Below, piece by piece: positions 23,501 through 30,820 of a stretch of 60,000 nucleotides of DNA (its first letter is position 1; every line of letters starts with the position of its first letter). The notes beneath the pieces were generated by a model that did not search any database, had not been told where the DNA came from, and saw nothing but the letters and a program-made list of their open reading frames with translations. The position numbers were made by a program, and so were the translations under genes. Origin of the DNA: Lineus longissimus (Eukaryota > Nemertea > Pilidiophora > Heteronemertea > Lineidae); the NCBI RefSeq assembly GCF_910592395.1, contig NC_088320.1, forward strand, positions 1,676,001-1,736,000, written 5' to 3'.

Positions 23501-24827
23501 TTTACAGGCTGTCCCTTGAAATCCATGCATGCAATTTAATTCACAGATGGCAGTGATTCGCTTGTTTGTGGGTGCTTCATGCACAAACAAGAACATGCAA
23601 ACACAATTTTTAAAAAACACGTTATGTCATGTCAAAAAATCAAAAGTAATAAGAAATTTGCCAATTACAAGCTAGAACTAATTAAACTGGCTAACATCGA
23701 CATTATTCAAAACATCGAGAAATTTCCTTGAAAAGAAGATGCTCTGTCAGTGAGCCATAGTTGGAATAAGACGTTCAAAAAGAATTGTCGAATACTCACA
23801 CTTTATCCGCAATGACTCCATCTGAATCGATACATTCCACATCCCTCATCTGGTATCCCAACGGGTGAATAAAATGCTTATGTCGTTTCCCTTTATACTG
23901 CCGACACCGTCGCCACGGGCCAACTTTATATAAGTATTTCTTTTCGCCATTGTCACATTCTTGTGCTGGACATGGTTGCATCTCGGACAAGTCTGGGCAT
24001 GCAGCACCATTATGTTGTGGCGGCGACAAAACCTGTCGCGTACGAGTCCGATTCTCCATCAAACATGACACACATGTGCTCCAAGGTCCAAACTCAGACA
24101 CGACGCAATTTTGCGGACATATAAATTCACACTCTTTTTCTGTTTCGGGCATTGCTTCAAAATATTCACACACTTCATTCTCCAACTGGTCCATTGAGTC
24201 TAAAATATGGCACTGGACGGTGCGTCTAATAACACCCTCTGTTGTTGTTCCTAGACATGGGACATCTTCCCATCTTTGACTACATTCGCCCCAGTTTGTT
24301 ATTTTCCATGCGACCATATTTTTGTGTTCATCACAGATTTTGAAGCATGGCTTTTTCGTTTTTGGTTTTGGAATATTCCGACAGTGGAAGTCTAATGTTT
24401 CGTATCCACTCATTTGGAAGCAGCCAACAGAACGAAGTCTCACTCCACCATCACCACAGAAATTACTTTTGCATCCGCCCCAGACCCCTGAAAAAAAGGA
24501 CAATACTGTAAAATTTACTGTGTAAACTCTTTATAGCAAGTTGAGGTGTGTCTGTTAAACATATTCCTATTACACGTAAGATAGGCCTTTCGTGCAGGCC
24601 TAAACCAGGCATCAACATACCATGTTAAAAAAAGCCCTTGTTTTAAGCATTCATGTATGAACAAAATTATATAGCACTGAGCATAATCATCATCTTATGC
24701 GGTTACCTGTTATCCATTGATACATAGACTCTTCTTCTTTGACAACGATTGCATTATCAGCGGCTACCCATAATTCCTGGCACAGGAACAGGATGGAAAT
24801 GATACTAAATGGAACGAGGTAATCCAT
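2345..24827 (-). CDS. THSD7A: THSD7A-like multi-TSP1 protein, 20 coding exons, C-terminus not resolved
   Basis: Minus-strand gene of about 1,460 codons joined from 20 exons (listed separately); every exon pair has matching phase and GT-AG borders. The protein has an N-terminal signal peptide, about 21-22 TSP1 repeats in alternating long (C-x-x-S-x-W-x-x-W-x-x-C) and short (Y-x-W-x-x-x-x-W-x-x-C) forms, and an EGF-like module. This order is the known layout of vertebrate THSD7A/THSD7B, which are about 1,600-1,660 residues and end with a transmembrane helix and short cytoplasmic tail; that last ~100 residues is what is missing here. In vertebrates the family acts at endothelial and podocyte surfaces; function in this organism is inference. 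W-x-x-W motifs are known C-mannosylation sites in the family. Because vertebrate A and B arose by duplication, the invertebrate gene is best called THSD7-type. Confidence in the family is very high, in the two ends lower. Confidence 0.95.
5472..5660 (+). repeat. Dispersed ~190 bp repeat, copy A
   Basis: Begins AAAGGGACAATATAGGCAG and ends near GATGGCCAAATTAGCCC. The reverse complement of 20052-20244 matches it over its whole length with scattered substitutions (shared blocks include GTTACACAAAG, CCAATAGGGGT, CTTGTACGAGA, TTACTGTGTA). The two copies are in opposite orientation in introns 19 and 5 of the same gene. No terminal repeats or coding capacity seen; probably a short non-autonomous element. 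Confidence 0.85.
8440..8515 (+). repeat. tRNA-like SINE fragment
   Basis: Contains CAACTGGAAGGTCATGGGTTCGATCACC with a near-perfect RNA polymerase III B box (GGGTTCGATCACC), preceded at A-box distance by GTTCGGGTAGTGATGAGGG. The flanks do not form an acceptor stem, so this is a tRNA-derived SINE rather than a working tRNA gene. Confidence 0.5.
9191..9271 (+). mobile_element. 53-bp retro-insertion with 14-bp target-site duplication
   Basis: ATATTGCCAACCAA occurs at 9191-9204 and again at 9258-9271. Between them is a 53-bp element (9205-9257) ending in CATAAGTAAGTAAGTA, a short tetranucleotide tail as found at the 3' ends of some SINEs and LINEs. Exact duplication plus the tail fit target-primed insertion of a strongly 5'-truncated element. 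Confidence 0.75.
11004..11195 (-). CDS. THSD7A: THSD7-like coding exon 19: last degenerate TSP1 repeat
   Basis: 192 nt, residues ~1324-1388. Acceptor TTTGTTCCTTCCAG|AAGGC. It encodes GIQTRSRAILSFPAHSGAPC, YTFKWHVSDWKNNTRD and TWCQRSDGIRAIG, nearly the same as 'VWCQRSDGINVTGG' in vertebrate THSD7A. Two donors are possible; ATAG|GTGGGT at 11003 gives phase 1 and fits exon 20 (G-G-C-P-E-S), whereas GTGAGA six bases on would break the frame. Confidence 0.94.
   Translation of the reverse strand, partial: KASKHAPGQSSASRPIVVHLAQLTYGKHGHAKKGSTTHLNGMFQIGRIIRGIHGVSDQMVSEL
11318..11534 (-). CDS. THSD7A: THSD7-like coding exon 18: end of repeat 20 and TSP1 repeat 21
   Basis: 217 nt, residues ~1252-1324. 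Acceptor TTTCTTTTTCTCCAG|GAGTC. It encodes ESGCGGGMRYRNITC, ETSCRVPCPGDCVMSRWSRW and GECVRKGDGPDE, aligning with 'QCGEGTRTRNISC...CSQPCPGDCYLKDWSSWSLC'. Donor GAAG|GTATGT at 11317, phase 1. Confidence 0.94.
11790..12053 (-). CDS. THSD7A: THSD7-like coding exon 17: TSP1 repeats 19 and 20 (start)
   Basis: 264 nt, residues ~1164-1251. Acceptor TTTTACCTCCAG|TTGAATG. It encodes DCVVSHWSEWTKCDRDCG, GRDCPPLLDQKMPC and CYKWDVSQWTECQVL, aligning with 'CQLSDWSPWSEC...CYRWQYGQWSPCQVQ'. In C-D-R-D-C-G the O-fucosylated serine/threonine is an aspartate. Donor CCTG|GTGAGC at 11789, phase 0. Confidence 0.93.
12054..12188 (-). other. Introns 12-18 of the THSD7-like gene: short introns
   Basis: In the 3' half of the gene the introns are compact: 13 (13136-13272), 14 (12861-12989), 15 (12450-12706), 16 (12054-12188), 17 (11535-11789), 18 (11196-11317). 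I see only splice signals in them. Confidence 0.8.
12189..12449 (-). CDS. THSD7A: THSD7-like coding exon 16: end of repeat 17 and TSP1 repeat 18
   Basis: 261 nt, residues ~1077-1163. Acceptor TGATATTTCTTGCAG|CCTTGC. It encodes PCDILQSGTRHRSI, NGPPCPQLNEIQPC, CHEYSWQFTTWSSC and TCGNGKKIRHRQCVRHD, aligning with 'CYHYDYNVTDWSTC...CGNGIKTRMLDCVRSDG'. Donor AAGGG|GTAAAT at 12188, phase 0. Confidence 0.93.
12707..12860 (-). CDS. THSD7A: THSD7-like coding exon 15: TSP1 repeat 17
   Basis: 154 nt, residues ~1025-1076. Acceptor TTTTGTGTTTCAG|ATG. It encodes CVYESSRTTQKE, QQTAFCHVPCPGDCIVSQWS and EWSLCPQ. The W-S-E-W core is intact; the repeat continues in exon 16. Donor CCACAG|GTAGGT at 12706, phase 0. 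Confidence 0.93.
12990..13135 (-). CDS. THSD7A: THSD7-like coding exon 14: TSP1 repeat 16
   Basis: 146 nt, residues ~977-1025. Acceptor TACTCTTTTCCCAG|GAGAC. It encodes RPCCGDSCDNYKWITEPWSQ and FNCGPGTQERSVR, aligning with 'CNQYLWVTEPWSIC...CGEGVQTRKVRC'. It has no long open frame of its own and was found by phase and similarity. Donor GTCAG|GTAGGT at 12989, phase 2. Confidence 0.92.
13273..13451 (-). CDS. THSD7A: THSD7-like coding exon 13: TSP1 repeat 15 with O-fucose motif
   Basis: 179 nt, residues ~917-976. Acceptor CATTTCCCAG|CATTC. It encodes CHKDCLMSKWTPWTACTATC followed by GCGVQTRTRK and GGRKCPKLD. C-T-A-T-C-G fits the O-fucosylation consensus and W-x-x-W is intact. Donor AGCAG|GTATGA at 13272, phase 0. 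Confidence 0.95.
13452..13788 (-). other. Intron 12, carrying a tRNA-derived SINE
   Basis: 337-bp intron between exons 12 and 13. About a quarter of it is the SINE-like segment listed at 13615-13692; nothing else recognised. Confidence 0.8.
13615..13692 (+). repeat. tRNA-derived SINE (tRNA-Thr-like head)
   Basis: TTAGCTCTGTCGATAAAGTG resembles a tRNA A box region (TAGCTCAGTCGGTAGAG), followed by GCCTTGTAATTCAAAGGTC (anticodon-arm-like) and CCCAGGTTTGAACTCTAG (B box). The D-loop and T-loop changes and lack of a matching acceptor stem argue against a functional tRNA. It sits on the strand opposite to the host gene. Confidence 0.7.
13789..14046 (-). CDS. THSD7A: THSD7-like coding exon 12: TSP1 repeat 14
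   Basis: 258 nt, residues ~831-917. Acceptor TCTTGCCTTCCAG|GCTC. It encodes KIQCKCPKYTVKHVGDWSDC then ECGGGRRYKALMCKDDKGF, close to 'YCPCDKYNAQPVGNWSDC...ECGQGYRYQAMACYDQNG' of vertebrate THSD7A; this is one of the best conserved blocks. Donor AAAG|GTAAGC at 13788, phase 1. Confidence 0.95.
14190..14262 (+). repeat. tRNA-like SINE fragment in intron 11
   Basis: GGCCACGCAGAGCAGTGGAC resembles an A-box region and AAGTGGTTTGAATCGCAG a B box, ~45 bp apart. Degenerate; listed as a likely SINE remnant. Confidence 0.45.
14319..14528 (-). CDS. THSD7A: THSD7-like coding exon 11: end of repeat 12 and TSP1 repeat 13
   Basis: 210 nt, residues ~761-831. Acceptor TTGTTTCTATTTAAG|CGC. It encodes ALYCVRTNISVNES, VVQDCVLSCDKLC and DLSGWSDWSRCTKSC. 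The W-x-x-W-x-x-C core is intact. After C-T-K-S-C the usual glycine is a leucine, so the O-fucose consensus is broken. Donor ATTG|GTGAGT at 14318, phase 1. Confidence 0.93.
14529..14957 (-). other. Intron 10 with a short direct duplication
   Basis: 429-bp intron. A ~40-bp block GGCACTTAGGAAATTGACAC...CCCATTAGCTT at 14657-14697 is repeated 63 bp later at 14720-14759 with a few changes. Confidence 0.75.
14657..14759 (+). repeat. Two-copy 63-bp tandem duplication
   Basis: GCACTTAGGAAATTGACACC and GCACTTAGGAAATCGACACC, each followed by (A)ATxGCCCATTAGCTT, are spaced 63 bp apart. A simple local duplication. Confidence 0.8.
14958..15167 (-). CDS. THSD7A: THSD7-like coding exon 10: end of repeat 11 and TSP1 repeat 12
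   Basis: 210 nt, residues ~691-761. Acceptor CTTTACTTCCAG|ACAAAAAG. It encodes RYILQHAQYGGTNCPYG, GLEPCYRYGWEPTKWSGC and ECGNGVRTRG, aligning with 'GGRDC...ACQSYRWKTHKWRRC...GCGPGRQAR'. Donor AGAG|GTAAGA at 14957, phase 1. Confidence 0.93.
15168..16155 (-). other. Intron 9, nothing recognised
   Basis: 988-bp intron between exons 9 and 10. I see no repeat, RNA gene or additional exon with phase-compatible borders in it. Confidence 0.7.
16156..16271 (-). CDS. THSD7A: THSD7-like coding exon 9: TSP1 repeat 11
   Basis: 116 nt, residues ~652-691. Acceptor TTTTTTGATTTCAG|ATGTTACC. It encodes CYPDIRPDATRNCTAPC, then NCKMTKFSEWTSCPVTC, close to 'CIVTPYSDWTSCPSSC' in vertebrate THSD7A; the first tryptophan of W-x-x-W is phenylalanine. 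Donor GGCAG|GTAGGA at 16155, phase 1. Confidence 0.92.
16527..16719 (-). CDS. THSD7A: THSD7-like coding exon 8: end of repeat 9 and TSP1 repeat 10
   Basis: 193 nt, residues ~588-652. Acceptor CTTGTTTTTTCAG|GCGGG, joined to exon 7 as KE-GGQECPGKS. It encodes CSAEFCSQYHWGTSPWEKC and ECGPGSQMRQVICYKGN, the short repeat type. The coding frame differs from the longest open frame at this site; family similarity and phase fix it. Donor AAAAG|GTGAAA at 16526, phase 2. Confidence 0.92.
16720..18143 (-). other. THSD7A: Intron 7, almost entirely the exon-derived tandem array
   Basis: 1,424-bp intron. Positions 16901-18143 are tandem units carrying seven extra copies of the exon 7 half and donor; only about 180 bp next to exon 8 is non-repetitive. 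Confidence 0.9.
16901..18226 (-). repeat. Eight-unit 165-166 bp tandem array made from half an exon, its donor and intron
   Basis: Unit starts at 16901, 17066, 17232, 17398, 17563, 17729, 17895 and 18061. The units are nearly identical. On the minus strand each unit holds the last ~83 nt of coding exon 7 (from CSKTCG to YPKEG), the 5' splice site GGTAATTC and ~80 nt of intron. Only the unit at 18061-18226 is part of the genuine exon; the other seven lie in intron 7. Unit 1 and unit 4 are one base shorter (same change in both), which makes them 165 bp and keeps the reading frame open into the next unit; in 166-bp units the frame ends in a TAA. No clear acceptor lies inside a unit, so the intronic copies are probably not spliced exons. 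Near-identity suggests recent expansion or gene conversion. Confidence 0.95.
18144..18342 (-). CDS. THSD7A: THSD7-like coding exon 7: TSP1 repeat 9 with O-fucose motif
   Basis: 199 nt, residues ~522-588. Acceptor TTTATTTTACAG|AAAG. It encodes CENDCVLSEWSPWTHC then CSKTCGSRRHPGQRRRYR and TILAYPKEG. C-S-K-T-C-G fits the POFUT2 O-fucosylation consensus C-x-x-[ST]-C-G. The 3' half of this exon, from ~18226, together with its donor (GAAG|GTAATT at 18143, phase 1), is the first unit of the tandem array that fills intron 7. Confidence 0.93.
18569..18777 (-). CDS. THSD7A: THSD7-like coding exon 6: end of TSP1 repeat 7 and repeat 8
   Basis: 209 nt, residues ~452-521. Acceptor TTGTTTCCAG|GTGACAG. It encodes RIRYRKIESLPKNE, then QCPHLEESQSCFLPACYSW and VLGNFGHCQPQDEKKNCGIG, matching 'CPHLLEAIPCEEPACYDW...C...CGPG' of the family. 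In repeat 8 the second tryptophan is replaced by phenylalanine (NFGHC). Donor GAAGAG|GTAGGA at 18568, phase 0. Confidence 0.93.
19660..19735 (-). repeat. A/T-rich dispersed family member with 24-T run
   Basis: Poly-T at 19704-19727. The reverse complement reads AAATTTTTTGGGACTTATGA followed by TGTTTC, matching the core GGGACTGATGATGTTTCTTC of the family also seen at 41333-41535, 51175-51242 and 58140-58400. Confidence 0.65.
20052..20244 (-). repeat. Dispersed ~190 bp repeat, copy B (inverted relative to copy A)
   Basis: Reverse complement begins TTTAAAGGGACAATATAGGC and follows copy A (5472-5660) closely to GATGGTCAAAGTAGCCC. Lies in intron 5, about 165 bp from the candidate cassette exon 5b. 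Confidence 0.85.
20409..20495 (-). CDS. Candidate 87-nt cassette exon (5b) in intron 5
   Basis: Minus-strand segment with acceptor TTTGTCTGCTTTTAATGAAAG|TACG and donor ATGAAAG|GTAGC. It starts and ends in phase 1, exactly the phase of the exon 5/exon 6 junction, and is open throughout for 29 residues (contains NDGSNTPDLSYDLMAELHP). Its base composition, with several CpGs, looks coding against an AT-rich intron. It would add an acidic linker between the two halves of TSP1 repeat 7, where vertebrate proteins also have extra sequence. Whether it is spliced in is unknown; the acceptor lacks a long pyrimidine tract immediately before AG. Confidence 0.45.
21782..21946 (-). CDS. THSD7A: THSD7-like coding exon 5: TSP1 repeat 7
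   Basis: 165 nt, residues ~397-452. Acceptor TTGCCTTACAG|ATGGAG. It encodes TCVVSSWSKWSTCEPHKC, a canonical W-x-x-W TSP1 core in which the usual C-S-x-T-C-G is replaced by C-E-P-H-K-C, close to the 'CTYENC' form of vertebrate THSD7A. Donor CCGAG|GTGAGT at 21781, phase 1. Confidence 0.93.
22166..22287 (-). CDS. THSD7A: THSD7-like coding exon 4: TSP1 repeat 6 (short type)
   Basis: 122 nt, residues ~356-397. Acceptor TTTTTTCAG|TTACAAATGG. It encodes YKWLTAAWSDCESPS and CNSGLMDRRAICVRENG, equivalent to the Y-x-W...R-x-x-x-C-V core of the short repeats. Donor AAATG|GTAGGA at 22165, phase 1. Confidence 0.92.
22488..22745 (-). CDS. THSD7A: THSD7-like coding exon 3: TSP1 repeat 5
   Basis: 258 nt, residues ~270-356. 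Acceptor TGTTTTGCAG|CGAATGC, joined to exon 2 as KV-ECIKDEKPPPEE. It completes repeat 4 (RRACAIPQDC) and contains CVVSNWTPWRPMNHSC with the W-x-x-W motif. An insert with a basic centre precedes GAPCPVLEE. Donor AAAAG|GTGTGT at 22487, phase 2. Confidence 0.92.
22746..23799 (-). other. THSD7A: Intron 2 (1.05 kb)
   Basis: Contains the 42-nt microexon candidate at 23378-23419. Otherwise no feature recognised. The open frame continuing at its exon 2 end is intronic read-through. Confidence 0.8.
23378..23419 (-). other. Candidate 42-nt in-frame microexon in intron 2
   Basis: Lies between coding exons 2 and 3. It has an acceptor-like border (TTATTTCTAG|GC) and a donor-like border (CCCAG|GTAGGAAA). 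With the phase-2 flanks of exons 2 and 3 it stays open and adds 14 residues (reads QIVLDVATVMDF). Exon 2 to exon 3 joins well without it and matches the family better, so if real it is an optional insert. Chance occurrence is quite possible. Confidence 0.2.
23800..24487 (-). CDS. THSD7A: THSD7-like coding exon 2: TSP1 repeats 1-4
   Basis: 688 nt, residues ~41-270, the largest exon. Acceptor TTTTTTTCAG|GGGTC. It encodes GVWGGCKSNFCGDGGV (repeat 1), VAWKITNWGECSQ (repeat 2), NCVVSEFGPWSTCVSC (repeat 3, canonical type with the 'NGAACPDLSEMQPCPAQEC' tail) and YLYKVGPWRRCRQ (repeat 4). Cysteine spacing follows the N-terminus of vertebrate THSD7A. The lysine/arginine insert that follows repeat 4 in vertebrates is reduced here to a short basic stretch. 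Donor AAAGT|GTGAGT at 23799, phase 2. Confidence 0.95.
24707..24827 (-). CDS. THSD7A: THSD7-like coding exon 1: signal peptide
   Basis: Codons 1-40. Starts at ATG 24827 in good context (AAAATGG) after an in-frame stop. The product begins MDYLVPFSIISILFLC, a hydrophobic core typical of a secretory signal peptide, with likely cleavage after ...ELWVAA. It ends in YQWIT, the first tryptophan of the first TSP1 repeat, which is completed by exon 2. Donor is ACAG|GTAACC at 24706, phase 1. Confidence 0.9.
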
Positions 24828-24848
24828 TTTAAAATCTTAAATCACAAT
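24828..24848 (-). promoter_or_regulatory. 3' splice acceptor and 5' UTR tail before the start codon
   Basis: On the minus strand a long pyrimidine tract (CTTCTCTCCCTCTTATATT) ends in GCAG at 24852-24849, directly followed by 21 nt of leader and the ATG. An in-frame TAA sits four codons upstream of the ATG (24839-24837). This indicates that the start codon lies in the second exon of the transcript, with a non-coding first exon at higher coordinates. Confidence 0.75.
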
Positions 24849-27800
24849 CTGCAATATAAGAGGGAGAGAAGCAATGAGAAAGTTGCCAGCAAAAGAAGTA
24901 AAATTGTTGAATTTAGATTTCACCATGGTCACCTAGACATGAATTTTCGTAGGGGATTTCACTTTGAAAAAGGGGTTAAGATGATACACATTTGATGAAA
25001 CAATTTCTTTCCAATAGATGATCAAGAAGCGTAGTAGCTTCCTTGACGGATTCCCCCATCTCTAAAGCGAATGACACTTGTAGTGCATTATCTTTCCGGT
25101 TAAGTGATCAGGAAGATGGTTTCGTTTCAGCGTGGCAAATTCTGTTCACAATGTTATCGCTATCTTTGTATCAATGACAAGGGCATGGTGAAAATCATGA
25201 AGGAGCAAGGCATGCAAGTTGGTAGAAAAAACTCCACTGGTATTAATCCAGCTGGCTCTGTTTTGGACTCAGGACTTGTTGTATCTGATGATAGTTGGAT
25301 TTACCAGAACAGAACTTTCGGAAAGGTATTCTGATAATTCATCCTTCAAAATGTTAATGCATATCCATTCTACTTGCTGATAAAACTTCGAATGACCATC
25401 CAAGAGAGGGAACCACCAAAGTATACCGGAGTATAGCATGAGTGCTCTTAGATTTAGCATCCCTTTAACATCCAATACATCATTTCATGACTAATCAAGG
25501 AAGTCATTCAGCCTTATTTACCCGGCTGATCAGTCAAGCTAGCAATGTTGCTCTTCAATTTCGCATCATGCGGCGAGAGTAACCACAACACTAGTCTGTC
25601 ATGGCGAGGATGGCTATCACACAGATGATCACATGGTTATTTTTGGAGGGCTATTCAATGCCCCTGATCTCTCTAGAAACTGGGTCAGCGGGTTACTGGC
25701 TGCTGTCAGTACTAAAATTTGGAGCAAATAGGGCGTGACACTCTTGGGGGAATCCACGTTCATAGAATCTATGATGGAATTCATAAAATCAATGAGGGCA
25801 AATCCAATTTGCGACAATCATCATAGATTCTACTTTGAGTCCATAAATGATAATATGACGGAAACTTTTGCCCGAGTACAGTTTCATTAACCTAACAACC
25901 TCACCACATTGCACAAATGTCACCTCATTTCATCCGAACACACATCTGCGCCAAATAGATTATTGTACTTCCCGCCGTCGCCAGGAAGCCACCTGGCCGT
26001 GGTGTCCATTTATAGAGCTAATAAGTCAATCACCAACGCTGAGCGTGAACAATGATTTCTCATGTGATCTTACGCCATTTGATCAGCCATGGAGAACTGT
26101 ACCAGTATGTCTTTTCTCTCCATTGGAAAAACCCTGTTTGGTTGATGAAGATATGTTTGTATAAAACACTCCTTCTCTAGGACTCAAGACACATTGACCA
26201 ATCTTGATGTTTGATCATAGTCAGACACTTATTTAACAGACACGACCGAGGTATTGGTAGCCATCTAAAAAATGATTGTCCAACTGTCGTACCTTATAAT
26301 CCTTTTCGATGGATGCCACTTTCACAACCGATACTAAAAAAGTTACTTCTGATATGTGATGGTAATGGATGTGAAATTCACATTACTGTGTGATAACTTA
26401 GTTAGCAATACAATTGTGCCGTACCCCATATAAGTAACTGACTCCCACACAGCTTAGACTGGTTGCCTCATTATTAGGAGATCTAGATGGATCATGTCTA
26501 TGACAAACAGTTCGAACACGATATTGGGATTAAGGAAGATTTTCTCATAATTGGCAGATTGGTTATCGTAGGCTGCATTAAGGTCTCACAGAGTGTATTA
26601 GGGTCTTCGACATTCGATTACAGCGGACACTTCCATGGGGCAATATTTCACTGTCAGATGCAGTGTTAACCCACAATAGCCAAATATACTTCTGTGCAAT
26701 ACAATCCCTTAACATCTCCATCAGCAAATATTTAAAGGCAGATTGCTCCCGCCTTCACAGCAGACTGGACAGCAGTACCTCTTGTAAAGTTGTGAATCTC
26801 CTTCCTATCAATCTTATATGCAGAAACACGCCATATGATAGATTCGTGACATAATCACTTCCTTCAGTAACACTGGGAAACCGAGATCAGTTTGTCAGGA
26901 AACTCTCGTGCACATTTTAAAATTTGCGACAAATGTACCTGATCAATCACCAGGCAGAAGAAATATTTATCAACCATGATGGGCGGATCTTAAAGTAGAT
27001 TTAGAACAAGTTGAGAAATCTTCAGACACGTGTGATGAATTTCACTCTCGGGCAAATGAAGTCACTTGAGTGGAATCCTCTGGAAGTCCTGGCTCATTTT
27101 AAACTAATTGAATGTTTGATAGATAAGGTTTGAGAGATGGATGAGTGACGGAACTGTTAAAGACGGATGAGGGCAAAACAAAGCATCCACTAGTATTCCG
27201 CTTCATATGCGAAGAAAGTTTGGCTGCTGCCTTGTCCAAGGGGTAAGACCGTTGTGACAGACGTTGTGTCAGATTCGAAATGTGGCGTTGGAGTGTCCTT
27301 ACACCTTGTTGGTGTGTCGTCGGATGTCCCTTGTGACGTCACCCATGGTGATGGTGAAGTCCCGGTTTTGACTGGTGTGGTTGTGATTTTTAACTAAATC
27401 TTAAATGAGCCTGCATGAAAATTTATGAATACTATTCCCAATATTGCCAAAGATTAAATTGGTTATTTTCAATTCATCAGAATTTCATTTTCATCTCTAA
27501 ACGTTAAATCAATGAAATGGGGAATTTGAACACCAGCCTTCTTGTAAACCAATTTAATAGAAATACCTCTTTAGAAATATGGGCCCATTTCAAAATTAAA
27601 TGAAGGCTGGATGAATAGGGTTTAGAATGATGATGCGGTTCGGTCTAGACGGAACTAACATTTTAACCCTCACGGTATGTTTTAACCACAATAAATTCCT
27701 AAGCTCCCTGTAAATTGTTAGGCCTGTGGTCTAGAAACATAAAACATCTTGACATACCATAGCTATAGTATTTTTTGAGTCACAGCATCAACCAAGAACA

Positions 27801-30790
27801 GCACATGTGAAAGAAGACGTTGAGTACATTTTTTAGTCAACTATTCAGCTATTCTTGAACAAGCAACTGAGGAGTTCCCATCTCAAAATGACATCAGAAG
27901 AGCATTGTCAAGAAGGGCGATATGACAACCCAATCATAAAATCCCAATTCCCAATGAGATTTCACAAATATCCCATTCTGCAGCTAAATCTAGCGATGGG
28001 TGTAAAAACATATCTTTGTGATTCTTTTCAGTCGTTCTTTTCTAATCATATTAGGCCATCATAAGAAGTCGCATATTACGTAGCTCTGACGTTAGACTAA
28101 CGTGTCCAATACTCTGACTAACCAACTGTAATGGGCTCGCACCAAAGCGTGAAAGTATATCTAAGGCGTTCAATACAACTGACTGTAATATCTTTATGTG
28201 AGGCTGTCTGGGAATACCCTTTCCATGGTCAAATCATTCAGAACTCAGTTTTACATGAATTGTCATCAAGGTTGTCTAATGTGCTGAGATGCTTTTTTAT
28301 CCAAATATTTAAACTATCACTTTTTGAAACAAATGGGTTTGTGTTGATGGAAAAAGCCTTTTTGAGACGAAAATAAGGAAAGAGAAAGGTATTTTACTTT
28401 GTTTACAGGGCTTTATCATTTCTGACTTATGGCTGGTTTTCCTAGACGCCACAAATATGTCTTGCAAGTTGAAATCAATTTCGGTGTTTTGCCAGAACTA
28501 CCCTTAATCACTAATCATAAAAAACTTCTTTAGCTTTAGTGACACTGTCGCAGATGAGACTTCTAACACCAGCAACAACCGCACACACAACTACACACAC
28601 AAGGCTCTCTACAGCCTCTACAATTAACAAAACCTTACACAACACCATGTACACTGGCGTTAACTTCCTGACACGCTGCACCCAATGGCTCGGTAAACTT
28701 CCCCTCTTAAAAAGAGTTGGAACCCTAAAACCCAGTTACTACAAGACCAATGGCTTGGCGACATGTTGATGAAAAATACAAATCAAGACCACTCACCCCA
28801 AGCTTGCGTCTGAGGCACCTCACAAACATGGCCGCTCATTCGCCTCACCCAAGGTCCTCCACAAGCCTGAAGTCGAACGGTCATAAACGTACTATAGGTT
28901 TTGAGACAGACACCCACCACATAATGCGAATTTTCATCATAGCAAACTTTGAGAATCTACATCTCTTTATTTAGACCACAGGTCAAAACAAGTTGTTTTC
29001 ACCAGAGACACAACAAAAGATGTAAATAGATTGTTGTGGGATGGGCTTAGAGGATTCAGAAAGTTTGGTCAAGATTCTCTGACTCAGCCAATCTGACTTA
29101 CATCCAACTTAACAAGATCAAATATATTTTATGTGCTATGCACAGCAATGCATGACGGTATTGGTTGACGCTAGGCTGGTAGAATTTTACTTTGATGTTG
29201 ACCTAAGTCCACCCACATATATTGGGATGTTTCTTCTTTTTTTCAAAGTTGTGCGATTTTTCGGAACCAGTCTACACCACTTAAAAACATGGAATCCAGG
29301 TGCACAAAGGGTGATATATACAGTATTTACTTAAGTGGTGGCCAATGATTATGTTCCTTCTGGCCATCCTCAAAGTCATTTTTCTGCCAAAACTTTCCAT
29401 TTAAAATACCTACCATTTCATTACATCACTGCATGACATATCACATAACATGGGACAAGCCCAAACCTTGTTCAATACTCACATGCAGATCTAAAGCAGC
29501 AGTAACATATTCTTATAGTATCCAAGAAATTCCACTTATTCTTTTCTGAAAATGTCCATCAATTTGATATGATTGTCGTATCAGAGAAATATCAAATAAC
29601 ACAAAGCAGCAGTATAGCAAATATTCAAATATCCTACGTAAGATATGTTCAAAGACAGTCACAGACCAACTAACCAGGATAAGCCACGCAGACCAATTTT
29701 ATAACAATACTCATAATGGAAATGCTGCAACATCATTTGCTATATCTGGAATTGGTACACCGGGAGAGTGTCGTGAAAAATTTCACTCCTGATATGGACA
29801 CAACTGATGCCATTTTTCTGCATTGCATCTTAACATGACAATCCAAACAAACGGACAATATTAAATAGAAGATGATGCTCTGATATGACAAAACGCGATG
29901 CTGGCCTCACAGAAAGAGCCCCAAGATCAGAGGAGTTATTGTCTTTCAATCTGACACAAATAATTGAAAGCTTCAAAGGAAAAGAAATAGAGCAGTCGTG
30001 TAGCGAAATGAAGCACCCACAAAGTGGACAGAGGAAGATAAATGTCAGAGGTCACTTTGAGTTTCGATATGACTTGATGCAAAACATACAAGAGAGATTC
30101 CCCGTCACATTCTTCAATGAATAAAGTGATACTGACTGAGAAGTTTTTTGCTGTTTTGTGTTGTAATATATGGGAGCATGTCAAAATCATTTCAAAGTCA
30201 TCAAAGACACACATATTTTTAAGGGAGAGGGGGCAGTCAACATTTTGGATGCCTTTCGATACCCGTAGGTCATCGTAAACTGGAAAAAAGAATTTGTGTG
30301 TTTTTACGTCTGTGTTGCACTGGTGTTTTCCATATATTACAGTTTAGCCTCCCAATCAATCTCACGACAACCAAGTCACAGATTGATTTGACGAAATAAC
30401 ATGTCTCACATGAAAATCCAATAACACTATATCAGAATAAGACCTCATGCTAGCAGGTAGATGTGCTTTTCGTATGGAAGAAGAAATGATAACAATGTCA
30501 CAAAACTGCACGGGTCTTGGGATCAGAAAAAATCCCTCAGAGCATTATTTTGTTTCCATCAGCTTTTTCATTTACTGCACAGTTCAATTCTCAACTTTTT
30601 AACCCTTGATGCTGAGCAGTCATTTGGCCTTCAACCATGAACCTTTCCTTAAACCATGAGTAATGTTGTGGTACTGTAAACAGTTAGATTTTTGCACAGG
30701 ACAGTACATATATAAAACTGGTGAAATTGGAAATGGGTAAGGATGATAATAGACAGAATGTATGGTACTGATGTGTTGATATGATTATAT
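24849..30790. other. Non-coding stretch upstream of the start-codon exon
   Basis: Because the ATG exon is preceded by a 3' splice site, this is most likely the first intron. All open frames are short, without family similarity or codon-like composition. No repeat family recognised. Confidence 0.6.
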
Positions 30791-30793
30791 GAC

Positions 30794-30820
30794 AATGATA
30801 ATGATAATGATAATGATAAT
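30794..30820 (+). repeat. (AATGAT)n microsatellite
   Basis: Four and a half uninterrupted AATGAT units. Confidence 0.9.

Noticed and set aside
23801-23806. Alternative exon 2 donor AAA|GTGTGA
   Set aside because: It would end exon 2 in phase 0 and break the frame into exon 3; GT|GTGAGT fits both the consensus and the family.
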